A DNA stretch of 64,000 nucleotides, from contig JALNZC010000022.1 in the NCBI GenBank assembly GCA_023229525.1, positions 1 to 64,000 of the forward strand, given 5' to 3'. This document shows, piece after piece, positions 18,935-26,602 of the stretch (position 1 is the stretch's first letter; each line of letters starts with the position of its first letter). The notes under the pieces were generated by a model, which had not been told where the DNA came from, did no database searches, and saw nothing but the letters and a program-made list of their open reading frames with translations. This DNA is from Bacteroidales bacterium. GTDB taxonomy: Bacteria > Bacteroidota > Bacteroidia > Bacteroidales > FEN-979. A program made the position numbers and the translations under genes.

Positions 18935-20638
18935 TTATTTGAATGTGTCCATAAAATTTGTCTGAAAATCTTCCCAGACTTTGGGGCCAAGATTCATTAA
19001 CACATTGTCTTTGAGTACTCCACCGTCCTGCAACACGACATGGGCATATTCCATTCTGTTGGCGCTTGCCGAAACGGCAAAAAAATCTTTTAACCTCGAA
19101 AATTCATTCTTCAACCATGGAATATATTTTTCGGCCATGATCAGAAACTGAGTTTCTCTTAACCAATTGGCGGGTTCAATCATATATACCCATCCGTCGG
19201 TATAGGGTGAAGAATTGATCACTGAGAGGTGGTTGATCAAGAATTTGTTCTGTGAATGGATAAGACCGGAAATCGGCGCATAAATATTCAGTTGTTTACC
19301 ATTTTGAATGATGGTCAGAATTTTTTCACCTTTAATGATCTTTTCGCCGGGATTTTTCATCGTGATGCGTGTAAGAGGTCCTGTTATATGCTGCAGGAAA
19401 TCATCAATACCGATTTTGACAATCCCGTTTTGCTCCATGAATGCCCATGTATGCGATTTGTCGAAATAAATACCCCCGGGGGCGATTATAGAGTTCTCAT
19501 CAAAAACAGGATGACTTTTATAAGTGATGTTCTGAATGATCTCATTTTTGTGTTTCCTGTAATGAAATACAATCGACAAAGTGAGTCCGGCCATCACCAA
19601 AACGATTAATAGAATAATAACGATCCTGATAATCGAAGAACCCCCAGAAGAAGCAATATAAATTTCATTGGACTGTAATCCGGCAAGGTTCGATAACTGT
19701 TCACTGCTGACGAGTCCTGAATATCCATTCGAAACCAGAAATTGTTGCCCGTCAGTGAGAATCCATTTGAGAAATGCAATTTCACTGGTATTTTCCGGTT
19801 TTCCCTTCGAAACTGCATAGATGTTCCGGCATAAAGCCTGAGGGTACTTCCCGATCCATACTCCTCTCAGGAAATTATCGGGACTATTAAAAATCTTTTC
19901 GAAATAGTCAATCCGGCCATTCCTGTTTTTATCCACCGGTAAAATCCGAATGTCTGTGACAAAATTTTTTGTGATCGGATCCAAGATATTTATCACCCTG
20001 CAAAAACCGATTGCATAAGGATCTTTTTGAACAGCTTCTTTTATCGTTTGTTCACTTTCCACGATTATCCCTGTCATTGAAAGTTGATTAACGTTAAGAA
20101 ATGCTGCAACATGGGCTTGAACCGACGCATCGTTAAGCATGTAAATTTTAACCGGAATATTCTGTCCATTACTTAAAATTAATCCCCAGTTCCGGAGATC
20201 TGAGTTGTTAAACAGGAGAGCAAATTCGTCCGCAGAGAGACCCCGGATATTTATTTCATTCAGAAACGGGTTTTTCAAATTAATAATGGGAACAATTGCA
20301 TCGCGACCGACCACCATATTCCAGCTGGATTTATTATTCAGTTTTGTGAAATATTCATCAGACACAAATTTCAGATTGACCCCGGCAATATTATCAGTAA
20401 TGCTATTTCCCGTGATCTGACTTACCTTTGCTTTAAGGTCAGGGTTGATCCCATTATATTCACTTACCCACATGTGCGTAAGGTTTTGCAAATCCGGAGC
20501 GCTTAAAATAGTTATTGTTCCCTCTGTGGAAAGGTCGCCACTGCTAACCGTTATTTCATTTGTACTGTTATCGCAATAGCTTAAATTGCTGGAAACAAGT
20601 ATGAATAATACGCTGAATAATAAGATAATCTTTTTCAT
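18935..20638 (-). CDS. Fusion of PstS-like periplasmic binding domain and GcvH-type lipoyl domain
   Basis: In the 599-residue frame from 20734, a PBP-II phosphate-binding-like region (about 70-345) is followed by TM 367-391 and a complete GcvH-like domain (about 420-530). That domain has YFDKSHTWAF, VKIGIDDF and IYAPISG, a candidate lipoyl lysine K480 (QNGKQ), and the GcvH ending INSSPYTDGW. I place the start at M33 (20638), which begins a signal peptide (MKKIILLFSVLFILVSS), because the upstream Met codons overlap the sigma-54 promoter at 20730-20746. The binding domain would be periplasmic and the lipoyl domain cytoplasmic. The substrate and lipoylation state are unknown. Confidence 0.8.
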   Translation of the reverse strand: MKKIILLFSVLFILVSSNLSYCDNSTNEITVSSGDLSTEGTITILSAPDLQNLTHMWVSEYNGINPDLKAKVSQITGNSITDNIAGVNLKFVSDEYFTKLNNKSSWNMVVGRDAIVPIINLKNPFLNEINIRGLSADEFALLFNNSDLRNWGLILSNGQNIPVKIYMLNDASVQAHVAAFLNVNQLSMTGIIVESEQTIKEAVQKDPYAIGFCRVINILDPITKNFVTDIRILPVDKNRNGRIDYFEKIFNSPDNFLRGVWIGKYPQALCRNIYAVSKGKPENTSEIAFLKWILTDGQQFLVSNGYSGLVSSEQLSNLAGLQSNEIYIASSGGSSIIRIVIILLIVLVMAGLTLSIVFHYRKHKNEIIQNITYKSHPVFDENSIIAPGGIYFDKSHTWAFMEQNGIVKIGIDDFLQHITGPLTRITMKNPGEKIIKGEKILTIIQNGKQLNIYAPISGLIHSQNKFLINHLSVINSSPYTDGWVYMIEPANWLRETQFLIMAEKYIPWLKNEFSRLKDFFAVSASANRMEYAHVVLQDGGVLKDNVLMNLGPKVWEDFQTNFMDTFK

Positions 20639-20729
20639 AACCGTAGAATTTAAGCAGGCTTGTTTTGAAACATCTTGGATTTCCTTCTCCACTGATTTCT
20701 CATTTCGTTTTTTCTTACCATTCATGTCA

Positions 20730-20746
20730 TTCAATTACAGTGCCAA
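20730..20746 (-). promoter_or_regulatory. Sigma-54 (-24/-12) promoter for the PstS-GcvH fusion gene
   Basis: On the minus strand the sequence TTGGCACTGTAATTGAA matches YTGGCACGRNNNTTGCW at all but two positions, with the required GG-to-GC register (GA here). Transcription would begin near 20718, leaving about 80 nt of leader before the start at 20638. Confidence 0.7.
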
Positions 20747-20795
20747 ATAAAATTTCATTCATAAATTGCTGATATTTTACTTGTTACGAAATTAT

Positions 20796-20923
20796 GTTTA
20801 AATAATAAACAATAATTAATGTTGAATAAATAAACATTTTTCTTTACTAATATATTCAAAGTACTATTCTTCAGTTATTTAATGAATATGTTTAATTTTT
20901 AAACATATGTTGATTTTTTAAAC
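20796..20923. promoter_or_regulatory. Four GTTKA-N5-TAAAC dyads, candidate enhancer sites
   Basis: Sites at 20796-20810, 20821-20835, 20890-20904 and 20909-20923 all fit GTT(T/G)A-N5-TAAAC. The third sits inside a perfect 10-bp inverted repeat (ATATGTTTAA / TTAAACATAT). They lie 50-190 bp upstream of the sigma-54 promoter, the usual place for NtrC-family binding. The region is AT-rich, so chance matches are possible. Confidence 0.5.
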
Positions 20924-20980
20924 ACTTTGAATTATTTTATTGATTTTCTATATGTTGTACCTTATGTATTTAAGGTTAAG

Positions 20981-21076
20981 TATCCTGTATCCTGTATCCT
21001 ATATCCGGTATCCTGTATCCAGCATCCAGCATCCAGCATCCAGCATCCAGTTTCCAGTATCCAGTTCCCAGTTTCC
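20981..21076. repeat. Heptamer tandem repeat (ATCCTGT / ATCCAGC), copy 2
   Basis: About 13 degenerate 7-bp units grade from TATCCTG through CATCCAG to TTTCCAG. They fill the intergenic region upstream of 21164. The apparent proteins in this array are artefacts of the repeat. Confidence 0.8.
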
Positions 21077-21163
21077 GGCGTTCGTCCCCCATTTTCGGCT
21101 GTTCATGGAAAAACGATTTCCCGGGGTTGGATCCTCAATTACATTTGACGAAAATTAACCCCA

Positions 21164-21424
21164 TTGGAAACCCTGAATCACCTATTTGCTTCTCTCGACA
21201 TTTTTCAGGTACTGCTTAAATCATTTCCTGCCATTGTCGACCCCCTCCTGCACGGATTTCAACAATTATTCGTTCATCTTTATAACAGCCTGAAACATCT
21301 GGTAGAGCAAAATCCAGGATTGATCTCTGGCGCTATTTTCATCGCGCTTGTATATACTGGTTTTGCTTTTGTGAAAAATCAAAAAAAAGTTCGTTTAATT
21401 GTGCCCCTGCTGTTTAAACGCTAA
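21164..21424 (+). CDS. Small hypothetical membrane protein
   Basis: This 86-codon frame has one clear hydrophobic helix ([19 protein letters not shown]) and a basic C-terminus ([12 protein letters not shown]). It would need a TTG start and shows no family resemblance. It ends four bases before the convergent ABC gene. It is weakly supported as coding. Confidence 0.35.
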   Translation: METLNHLFASLDIFQVLLKSFPAIVDPLLHGFQQLFVHLYNSLKHLVEQNPGLISGAIFIALVYTGFAFVKNQKKVRLIVPLLFKR

Positions 21425-21428
21425 CGGG

Positions 21429-22100
21429 TCAGCTTCTCTCACTGATGATCTGTCCGTCGAAAAGGTTGATAATGCGCCGGCTGTATTTGGCATCGTGCAG
21501 GTTATGGGTCACCATGACAATGGTTGTGCCTTTATCGTTCAATTTAGTCAGCATGTTCAACACCTCTTCTCCATGCGAAGAATCAAGGTTACCGGTTGGT
21601 TCATCTGCCAGAATGAGCAACGGGTTGGCCACAACGGCGCGTGCTACCGCCACACGCTGCTGCTGCCCACCGGACAATTGCATCGGGAAATGATTTTTAC
21701 GTTGTAGAATTTCAACCTGGTCGAGAATATGGTCGACACGGATTTTCCGGTCTTTAGCTGACATCCCAAGGTAAAGCAATGGAAGTTCTACATTTTCGAA
21801 AACGCTGAGTTCGTCGATGAGGTTGAAATTCTGAAATACAAATCCGATGTTCTGTTTACGTATTTTCGCATGCTGACGCTCGGTCATCCGGCTCACATTC
21901 TGTCCGAGGAAAAAATAATCACCGGTGGTAGGGTTATCAAGAAGTCCCAGGATATTCAGCAGCGTCGACTTCCCACATCCTGAAGGACCCATTATCGCCA
22001 CAAATTCTCCTTTTTTCAGTTCAAAACATATATGGTTAAGAGCTCTGGTCTCAATTTCCTCAGTCCGAAAGACTTTTGATAGATTCACTGTTTTAATCAT
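21429..22100 (-). CDS. ABC transporter ATP-binding protein (LolD/MacB family)
   Basis: This is a 223-residue protein. Walker [11 protein letters not shown]-loop FVFQNFNLI, signature [14 protein letters not shown], Walker [13 protein letters not shown] and the H-loop MVTHN are all intact. The sequence after Walker A and the GNLDS motif place it with the MacB/LolD/FtsE type partners of FtsX-like permeases. No permease gene adjoins it, so it is an orphan ATPase that must pair with a subunit encoded elsewhere. Confidence 0.92.
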   Translation of the reverse strand: MIKTVNLSKVFRTEEIETRALNHICFELKKGEFVAIMGPSGCGKSTLLNILGLLDNPTTGDYFFLGQNVSRMTERQHAKIRKQNIGFVFQNFNLIDELSVFENVELPLLYLGMSAKDRKIRVDHILDQVEILQRKNHFPMQLSGGQQQRVAVARAVVANPLLILADEPTGNLDSSHGEEVLNMLTKLNDKGTTIVMVTHNLHDAKYSRRIINLFDGQIISERS

Positions 22101-22231
22101 CGGTTATGGTTTTCAGTATCTTTCTTCGGTGAATAGCACATCAGAATAAATTCAAACCAAAATTATGTCTTTCTGGTTAACCGGCCAAGTACCATACATT
22201 CATATTTCAAGTAAACTATGGTTAGGGTTTG

Positions 22232-22262
22232 CAGTATTCAATACTGGCATAATAATGTGCCA
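22232..22262. promoter_or_regulatory. Two abutting palindromes upstream of the ABC gene
   Basis: CAGTATT-C-AATACTG (22232-22246) is a perfect 7-bp-arm palindrome. It overlaps TGGCA-N8-TGCCA (22245-22262). They lie about 140 bp upstream of the minus-strand ABC ATPase gene, in an otherwise featureless 331-bp gap. They could be an operator pair or a short transcript hairpin. Confidence 0.4.
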
Positions 22263-22431
22263 GTTGCAATAAAAATAGGCAAGACAGGCAGTTATAAAAA
22301 TCCGTGAATCCTAAGGACGACCATGTCCCTGAATTAATGTTCGGCTTTGTAAACTGATCATCCCTGCAAACCAAGAAAGAAAATGAAAAGGGTCAGCAGT
22401 GTTATTTTTCCTGAGATAAAGTCAACTATTT

Positions 22432-22791
22432 TCAGGCGATGGATTTTGAATTGCGGAACAAATATTTTAATATGAACTGATCTGTGAAAAGTACAAACAA
22501 ACCTATTATGATCATGGTCACAATGAATTTCCAGTTTTGCCGGAGATAGGCTATCAATAAATCCGTTGATTTTATAGTGACGAAATAAAATACCACTCCG
22601 AAAACTGTGAGTGCGCCTATTGCTATCAAACATTTATAAAGAAAATCGGTCAATGATTCTTTCCAGGTTTGCTGTTGGATCACAACAGCCACCATCCGGT
22701 CGGTAAAGTCCCTGGGAAGGGCAATGTCAGGAGGCTGACGCAGTGCTTCGTCAATCAGGTCATCCAGTTCTGCATTGAAGTCTTTTTCCAT
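22432..22791 (-). CDS. Putative membrane anti-sigma factor
   Basis: This is a 119-residue protein with an acidic cytoplasmic N-terminus (about 1-48, including LDDLIDEALRQPP) and two predicted membrane helices at about 53-72 and 89-108. It lies 110 bp downstream of the ECF sigma gene on the same strand, the usual place for the cognate anti-sigma factor. It has no zinc-binding HxxxCxxC motif. The role is inferred from position and topology, not from sequence similarity. Confidence 0.55.
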   Translation of the reverse strand: MEKDFNAELDDLIDEALRQPPDIALPRDFTDRMVAVVIQQQTWKESLTDFLYKCLIAIGALTVFGVVFYFVTIKSTDLLIAYLRQNWKFIVTMIIIGLFVLFTDQFILKYLFRNSKSIA

Positions 22792-22901
22792 GGCACAAAT
22801 TTATGTTAAAAAAAGTTCAAAGTTCAAAAACAATCTGATACAAGATACAAGATAGATTGTAAATTTAAGATTGTAAATTGTTTTGTTTGATCGTTCATTA
22901 C

Positions 22902-23480
22902 CTATTCCGCTTCAAAAAGCACTAACTGAATGTCAGGTATCTGCTTAAGCACCTGTTCCCGGATCTTGTCCTTAGCCCTGCTGATATAACTTTTAACCGT
23001 TCCTTCGGGCATACCGGTTATACCGGCAATTTCCTTATAAGAACAATTTTCGAGATGACAAAGGGTGATCACTGTCCGGTATTGAACCGGCAATTGTTCA
23101 ATAATTGCATGAACCACCGTTTTTAACCTATCGCGATCAATTTTTCCACCGGCTACATAGATGGAGGTTATTCCGCAGGTATCCGGAATGGGGTTTTGGG
23201 TCAGCAAACTTTTTTCTCTCCCCTTTTTTCGCAGAAAATCAATACAAACATGATAGGCTATCGACCCTATCCAGGAAGAAAGCTTTGAATCGCCCCTGAA
23301 ATTCCGAATATTTCTAAACACGTTCAGGAAAACATCCTGACAAAGATCTTCGGCGTCTTCCTGTTGGCTGACCATCCGCAACACCATATGCCATACCAGG
23401 TTTTTATGGTTATCCACCAAAATCCTGTAGGCATTCGCATTTCCACGGCGGATCTGTGCTATCAGCTCATCATCATCCAT
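22902..23480 (-). CDS. ECF RNA polymerase sigma factor (RpoE family)
   Basis: This is a 192-residue protein. Region 2 (HMVLRMVSQQEDAEDLCQDV, then FRGDSKLSSWIGSIAYHVC) and region 4 (LPVQYRTVITLCHLE, then YKEIAGITGMPEGTVKSYIS) are complete. It directs RNA polymerase to a small regulon. It should be held by the membrane protein encoded downstream, and its own promoter is the ECF-type site at 23489-23516, implying positive autoregulation. Confidence 0.92.
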   Translation of the reverse strand: MDDDELIAQIRRGNANAYRILVDNHKNLVWHMVLRMVSQQEDAEDLCQDVFLNVFRNIRNFRGDSKLSSWIGSIAYHVCIDFLRKKGREKSLLTQNPIPDTCGITSIYVAGGKIDRDRLKTVVHAIIEQLPVQYRTVITLCHLENCSYKEIAGITGMPEGTVKSYISRAKDKIREQVLKQIPDIQLVLFEAE

Positions 23481-23488
23481 CTGGATTA

Positions 23489-23516
23489 TTAGTCGAAGTT
23501 GAGAAGAAAAAGTTGC
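23489..23516 (-). promoter_or_regulatory. ECF-type promoter of the sigma factor gene
   Basis: On the minus strand, GCAAC (-35, 23512-23516) and CGACTAA (-10, 23489-23495) are separated by exactly 16 bp. The AAC-type -35 and CGNCTAA-type -10 fit autoregulated ECF promoters. It is a mirror image of the site at 23541-23568. Confidence 0.65.
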
Positions 23517-23540
23517 AACAAATTAAAAAATCAAAAGTTT

Positions 23541-23568
23541 GCAACTTTTTTTCTTTTCCTCCGACTAA
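23541..23568 (+). promoter_or_regulatory. ECF-type promoter of the divergent DUF6249-like gene
   Basis: On the plus strand, GCAAC (23541-23545) and CGACTAA (23562-23568) are 16 bp apart, the same elements and spacing as the opposite promoter. The flanking T-tract after GCAAC and the ATCCA downstream are also shared. Confidence 0.65.
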
Positions 23569-23600
23569 TTATCCAAAAGTAACACTTAAAATTAAAAATC

Positions 23601-23960
23601 ATGTCAAACGATGTATTAATAACCATGGTGGTTTTCTTCGCAGTCTACCAAATAATCAAGATGTTCACCGATTTTCTGCTCAAACGCAAAATCATAAAAG
23701 ACGGCCATATTGATCATGCGGGGATCCTTGAACCCATTAGACAAAATCAGGAAGAAAATCGTTTTCCGACCTTAAAATGGGGGTTGGTAGCTCTGATGGC
23801 CGGCGCCGGGATGATTGTAATTGAACTTTTAAGCTGGGGTGATACTTTCAAATGGGTAAAAGATTATCGGTCGGTGATGCCCATCGGAATCGAGCTTGTC
23901 TTTATCGCTGCCGGTTTCCTTATTTATTTCTTCATTGTGACCGGAAGAAAAAGACAATAA
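23601..23960 (+). CDS. DUF6249-like small membrane protein
   Basis: This is a 119-residue protein with three hydrophobic segments (about 5-25, 55-75 and 90-112) and a basic C-terminus (TGRKRQ). Similar proteins are commonly encoded next to ECF sigma/anti-sigma pairs in Bacteroidota. Here it is divergent from the sigma gene and shares a mirrored ECF promoter, so it is probably a member of that regulon, perhaps in envelope stress. The family name is a cautious match by size and pattern. Confidence 0.55.
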   Translation: MSNDVLITMVVFFAVYQIIKMFTDFLLKRKIIKDGHIDHAGILEPIRQNQEENRFPTLKWGLVALMAGAGMIVIELLSWGDTFKWVKDYRSVMPIGIELVFIAAGFLIYFFIVTGRKRQ

Positions 23961-23996
23961 AGTCAGAAAATTGTAACTTAGGGGAAAAAACACGGT

Positions 23997-24218
23997 ATGG
24001 AACCCTATGAAAAAATTCTTGTTTTGAACAATGATTATGAGGCCAGTCTTCTTGAGGAGGTCCTTAATGACCGGAAGATTCCGCATGGCATTGTAACTTC
24101 AGATGATTCAGCGCTGGGGGGCATTATGGGGATGGAAATCGGGTGGGGTTATGTAGAAGCTCCCCGGAAGTACAAGGCTGAAATCACCCGTCTTTACAAG
24201 GAGATTGCCAAGAAATGA
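23997..24218 (+). CDS. DUF2007-like small protein (first of pair)
   Basis: This is a 73-residue protein with the ferredoxin-like pattern of DUF2007/signal-transducing-type domains: a first strand (KILVLNNDYEASLLEEVL), a helix and a terminal helix (KAEITRLYKEIAKK). It overlaps the next gene by four bases (ATGA), so the two are translationally coupled. The function is unknown. Confidence 0.55.
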   Translation: MEPYEKILVLNNDYEASLLEEVLNDRKIPHGIVTSDDSALGGIMGMEIGWGYVEAPRKYKAEITRLYKEIAKK

Positions 24219-24463
24219 ATGAACCGGAAAGTAAACCGGTCCGGATTTTCGCCGGTTCAGCATGGGAAGCATCTCTGGTAAAGAGTTTACTTGAGGATGC
24301 GGATATCCAGGCATTTTTGCAGGATGAATCGTTGGGGATGATCGCGCCCTGGTATGCAGCTCCAGGAGGCGCCGGGGCGGTAAAAGTTATCGTGTCCAGC
24401 GCCGATTATGATCTGGCCCTGCTTGTGGTTACAGAATATTTGAACAATATGAAGGAGGACTAG
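24215..24463 (+). CDS. DUF2007 domain protein (second of pair)
   Basis: This is an 82-residue protein. VRIFAGSAWEASLVKSLLED and the VKVIVSSADYDLALLVVTEY ending are typical of DUF2007 (putative signal-transducing, PII-like fold). It looks like a paralog of the preceding 73-residue protein, with start and stop overlapping. No catalytic residues are evident. Confidence 0.7.
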   Translation: MNEPESKPVRIFAGSAWEASLVKSLLEDADIQAFLQDESLGMIAPWYAAPGGAGAVKVIVSSADYDLALLVVTEYLNNMKED

Positions 24464-24494
24464 ACGTTTTATCCTGCAGTTTTTGAGTTATTGC

Positions 24495-25121
24495 ATGGAA
24501 AATTTCCACGAATTCTTCGAGATCCTTGTAAACTCTGAAAAGATGATCCGTTATGGGGGTCTGATTCTGTTGTTGGTAGTGATCTTTGCAGAGACAGGAT
24601 TGTTTTTCGGGTTTATTTTTCCGGGTGATGCGTTGTTATTTACAGCCGGATTACTTAGCGGAACACAGGATCTGGCTGTGCCACTTTATTTCCTGGTACC
24701 CGGTGTTGCGATTGCAGCTATCGTGGGCAATCTTACCGGTTTTGTCACAGGTAAGATTTTCGGGAAACGGCTTTTCCAGAAAAAGGATACCTTTTTTTTC
24801 AAACAACGGCACCTCGAGAAATCACATGCTTATTATGAAAAATATGGCGCCGTCGCATTGATCGGAGGACGTTTTCTTCCCGTGATCCGGACTTTTGTCC
24901 CAATCCTTGCGGGGGCTCTCGAAATAAATTTCTGGAAATTCAACCTGTATAATGTAGTCGGTGCCGTGCTATGGTCGGGAACTTTTATACCGATGGGATA
25001 TTTTATCGGGAAAAAATTCCCCGCTTCCCTTGATCATATTGAATATATGGTCCTGGGGATCACCTTGGTTACCATGACCATCCTCATACGTGGTATCATC
25101 AAGATGAAAAAAAAGAATTAA
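24495..25121 (+). CDS. DedA family membrane protein
   Basis: This is a 208-residue protein from the ATG at 24495 (MENFHEFF), chosen over an upstream TTG. The DedA/SNARE-associated motifs are clear: ETGLFFGFIFPGDALLF near the N-terminus, then YGAVALIGGRFLPVIRTFVP with the conserved arginines and GALEINFWKF. DedA proteins act as lipid or undecaprenyl-phosphate flippases/transporters at the inner membrane. It ends 20 bp from a convergent CoA-transferase gene. Confidence 0.9.
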   Translation: MENFHEFFEILVNSEKMIRYGGLILLLVVIFAETGLFFGFIFPGDALLFTAGLLSGTQDLAVPLYFLVPGVAIAAIVGNLTGFVTGKIFGKRLFQKKDTFFFKQRHLEKSHAYYEKYGAVALIGGRFLPVIRTFVPILAGALEINFWKFNLYNVVGAVLWSGTFIPMGYFIGKKFPASLDHIEYMVLGITLVTMTILIRGIIKMKKKN

Positions 25122-25140
25122 TCTGTGATAATCGGGTTCA

Positions 25141-25791
25141 TTAAATTACCGGAATTTCTCCTTCCACGATCAACTTCCCTTCTGTCGCCCGGATAATTTG
25201 TTCGACCGTCACATCTGCCGCACGTTCGATCAGTTTGAAACCCCGGGGTGTTACATCCAGGACTGCCAGGTCGGTGACGATGCGTTTGACAACCCCAACC
25301 CCGGTGAGCGGCAGGGTACATTTTTTCAGCAACTTTGATTCGCCCTGTGGATTGGTATGCATCATGGCCACGATTATATTTTTGGCTGATGCTACAAGGT
25401 CCATAGCACCTCCCATCCCTTTGACCAGCTTTCCCGGGATTTTCCAGGAAGCGATGTCGCCGGTTTCCGAGACTTCAAATGCACCAAGAACCGTGAGATC
25501 GATATGCCCACCGCGGATCATGGCAAAACTGGCCGAGGAGTCGAAAAATGCGGCGCCCTGAATGGAAGTGATAGTCTGTTTCCCGGCATTGATCAGGTCA
25601 GGATCAATGTCTGCTTTACCCGGAAAAGGCCCGATCCCAAGCAACCCGTTTTCTGATTGCAATAAGATCTGCATACCGTCGGGAATAAAGTTGGCAACCA
25701 GGGTGGGTATACCAATACCCAGGTTCACGTAGAAACCGTCGCGAAGTTCTTTGGCAATCCTTTTTGCAATTCCGTTTTTATCGAGAGGCAT
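25141..25791 (-). CDS. 3-oxoacid CoA-transferase subunit B
   Basis: This is a 216-residue protein. The catalytic glutamate lies in SENGLLGIGPFPG, and the N-terminal FYVNLGIGIPTLVANFIP and KGMGGAMDLVASAKN blocks are family signatures. With subunit A just upstream it transfers CoA between acetoacetate or butyrate and succinyl- or acetyl-CoA. The two genes are separated by 37 bp filled with a GATTTAC repeat. Confidence 0.92.
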   Translation of the reverse strand: MPLDKNGIAKRIAKELRDGFYVNLGIGIPTLVANFIPDGMQILLQSENGLLGIGPFPGKADIDPDLINAGKQTITSIQGAAFFDSSASFAMIRGGHIDLTVLGAFEVSETGDIASWKIPGKLVKGMGGAMDLVASAKNIIVAMMHTNPQGESKLLKKCTLPLTGVGVVKRIVTDLAVLDVTPRGFKLIERAADVTVEQIIRATEGKLIVEGEIPVI

Positions 25792-25793
25792 TT

Positions 25794-25828
25794 CGATTTA
25801 CGATTTACGATTTACGATATATGATTTA
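25794..25828. repeat. GATTTAC heptamer repeat between CoA-transferase genes
   Basis: Four to five copies of a GATTTACG-type unit occupy almost exactly the gap between the two subunit genes. This is another instance of intercistronic short tandem repeats, with a different unit. Confidence 0.6.
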
Positions 25829-26521
25829 TCAGTCGCGGGTTGTGGCGAATTCAATACGTTTTTCATAATTTGTACCTTGAAAAATCCGCTGGACAAAAAC
25901 ACCGGGCGTATGGATGCAGTTTGGATCAAGCGTTCCGGCCGGAACCAGTTCTTCCACTTCTGCAATGGTTATCCTGGCTGCCGTAGCCATTGACTGGTTG
26001 AAATTGTTGGCGGTGTAACGGTAGATCAGATTTCCGGATGTATCGCCTTTCCAGGCTTTGATGATGGAAAAATCGGCCTTGAGCCACTTTTCTTCGAGGT
26101 ACATTTTCCCTTCAAATTCACGAACCGGTTTTCCAATGGCAACCTCAGTACCATAACCGGCCGGTACGAAAAAAGCGGGAATACCTGCGCCCCCCGCACG
26201 AATCCGCTCGGCAAGGGTACCCTGGGGAATGAGTTCCACTTCCAGTTCCCCACTCATTAGTTGCCGCTCAAATTCCTTGTTTTCCCCCACGTAGGACGAG
26301 ATCATTTTTTTTATCTGATGACGGAGAAGCAGCTTCCCTAAACCAAATCCATCGACACCTGCATTGTTCGAAATACAAGTGAGTCCGGTAATATCACTTT
26401 CAGCCAGCGCTGCGATGCAGTTTTCGGGAATACCGCATAATCCAAATCCACCCAACATCACGGTCATGTTGCTCTGTATTCCGCGGATGGCTTCTTTGGC
26501 ATTGTTAACTACCTTGTTCAT
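25829..26521 (-). CDS. 3-oxoacid CoA-transferase subunit A
   Basis: This is a 230-residue protein. MLGGFGLCGIPENCIAAL is the family N-terminal glycine-rich signature. ISNNAGVDGFGLG and GTLAERIRAGGAGIPAFFVP are also typical of AtoD/ScoA-type subunits. It forms a heterotetramer with subunit B encoded downstream. Together with the thiolase, hydratase and dehydrogenase genes at 31-35 kb it suggests fermentation or oxidation of short-chain acyl-CoAs. Confidence 0.92.
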   Translation of the reverse strand: MNKVVNNAKEAIRGIQSNMTVMLGGFGLCGIPENCIAALAESDITGLTCISNNAGVDGFGLGKLLLRHQIKKMISSYVGENKEFERQLMSGELEVELIPQGTLAERIRAGGAGIPAFFVPAGYGTEVAIGKPVREFEGKMYLEEKWLKADFSIIKAWKGDTSGNLIYRYTANNFNQSMATAARITIAEVEELVPAGTLDPNCIHTPGVFVQRIFQGTNYEKRIEFATTRD

Positions 26522-26602
26522 TTTTTAACGAAATCTTTACAAATTTAAAATTCTTCTTAAAAAAAGCAATCAATTTCAGCAAAATTTATCGTAAGGCCAC
26601 CT

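Noticed and set aside
20927..21158. Two overlapping plus-strand frames with PVSC/HPAS-type repeating residues
   Set aside because: They are direct translations of the heptamer repeat array and have no non-repeat coding content.
22245..22262. Possible sigma-54 promoter for the ABC ATPase
   Set aside because: The distance between GG and GC is 11 rather than 10 bases, and sigma-54 does not tolerate that spacing well.
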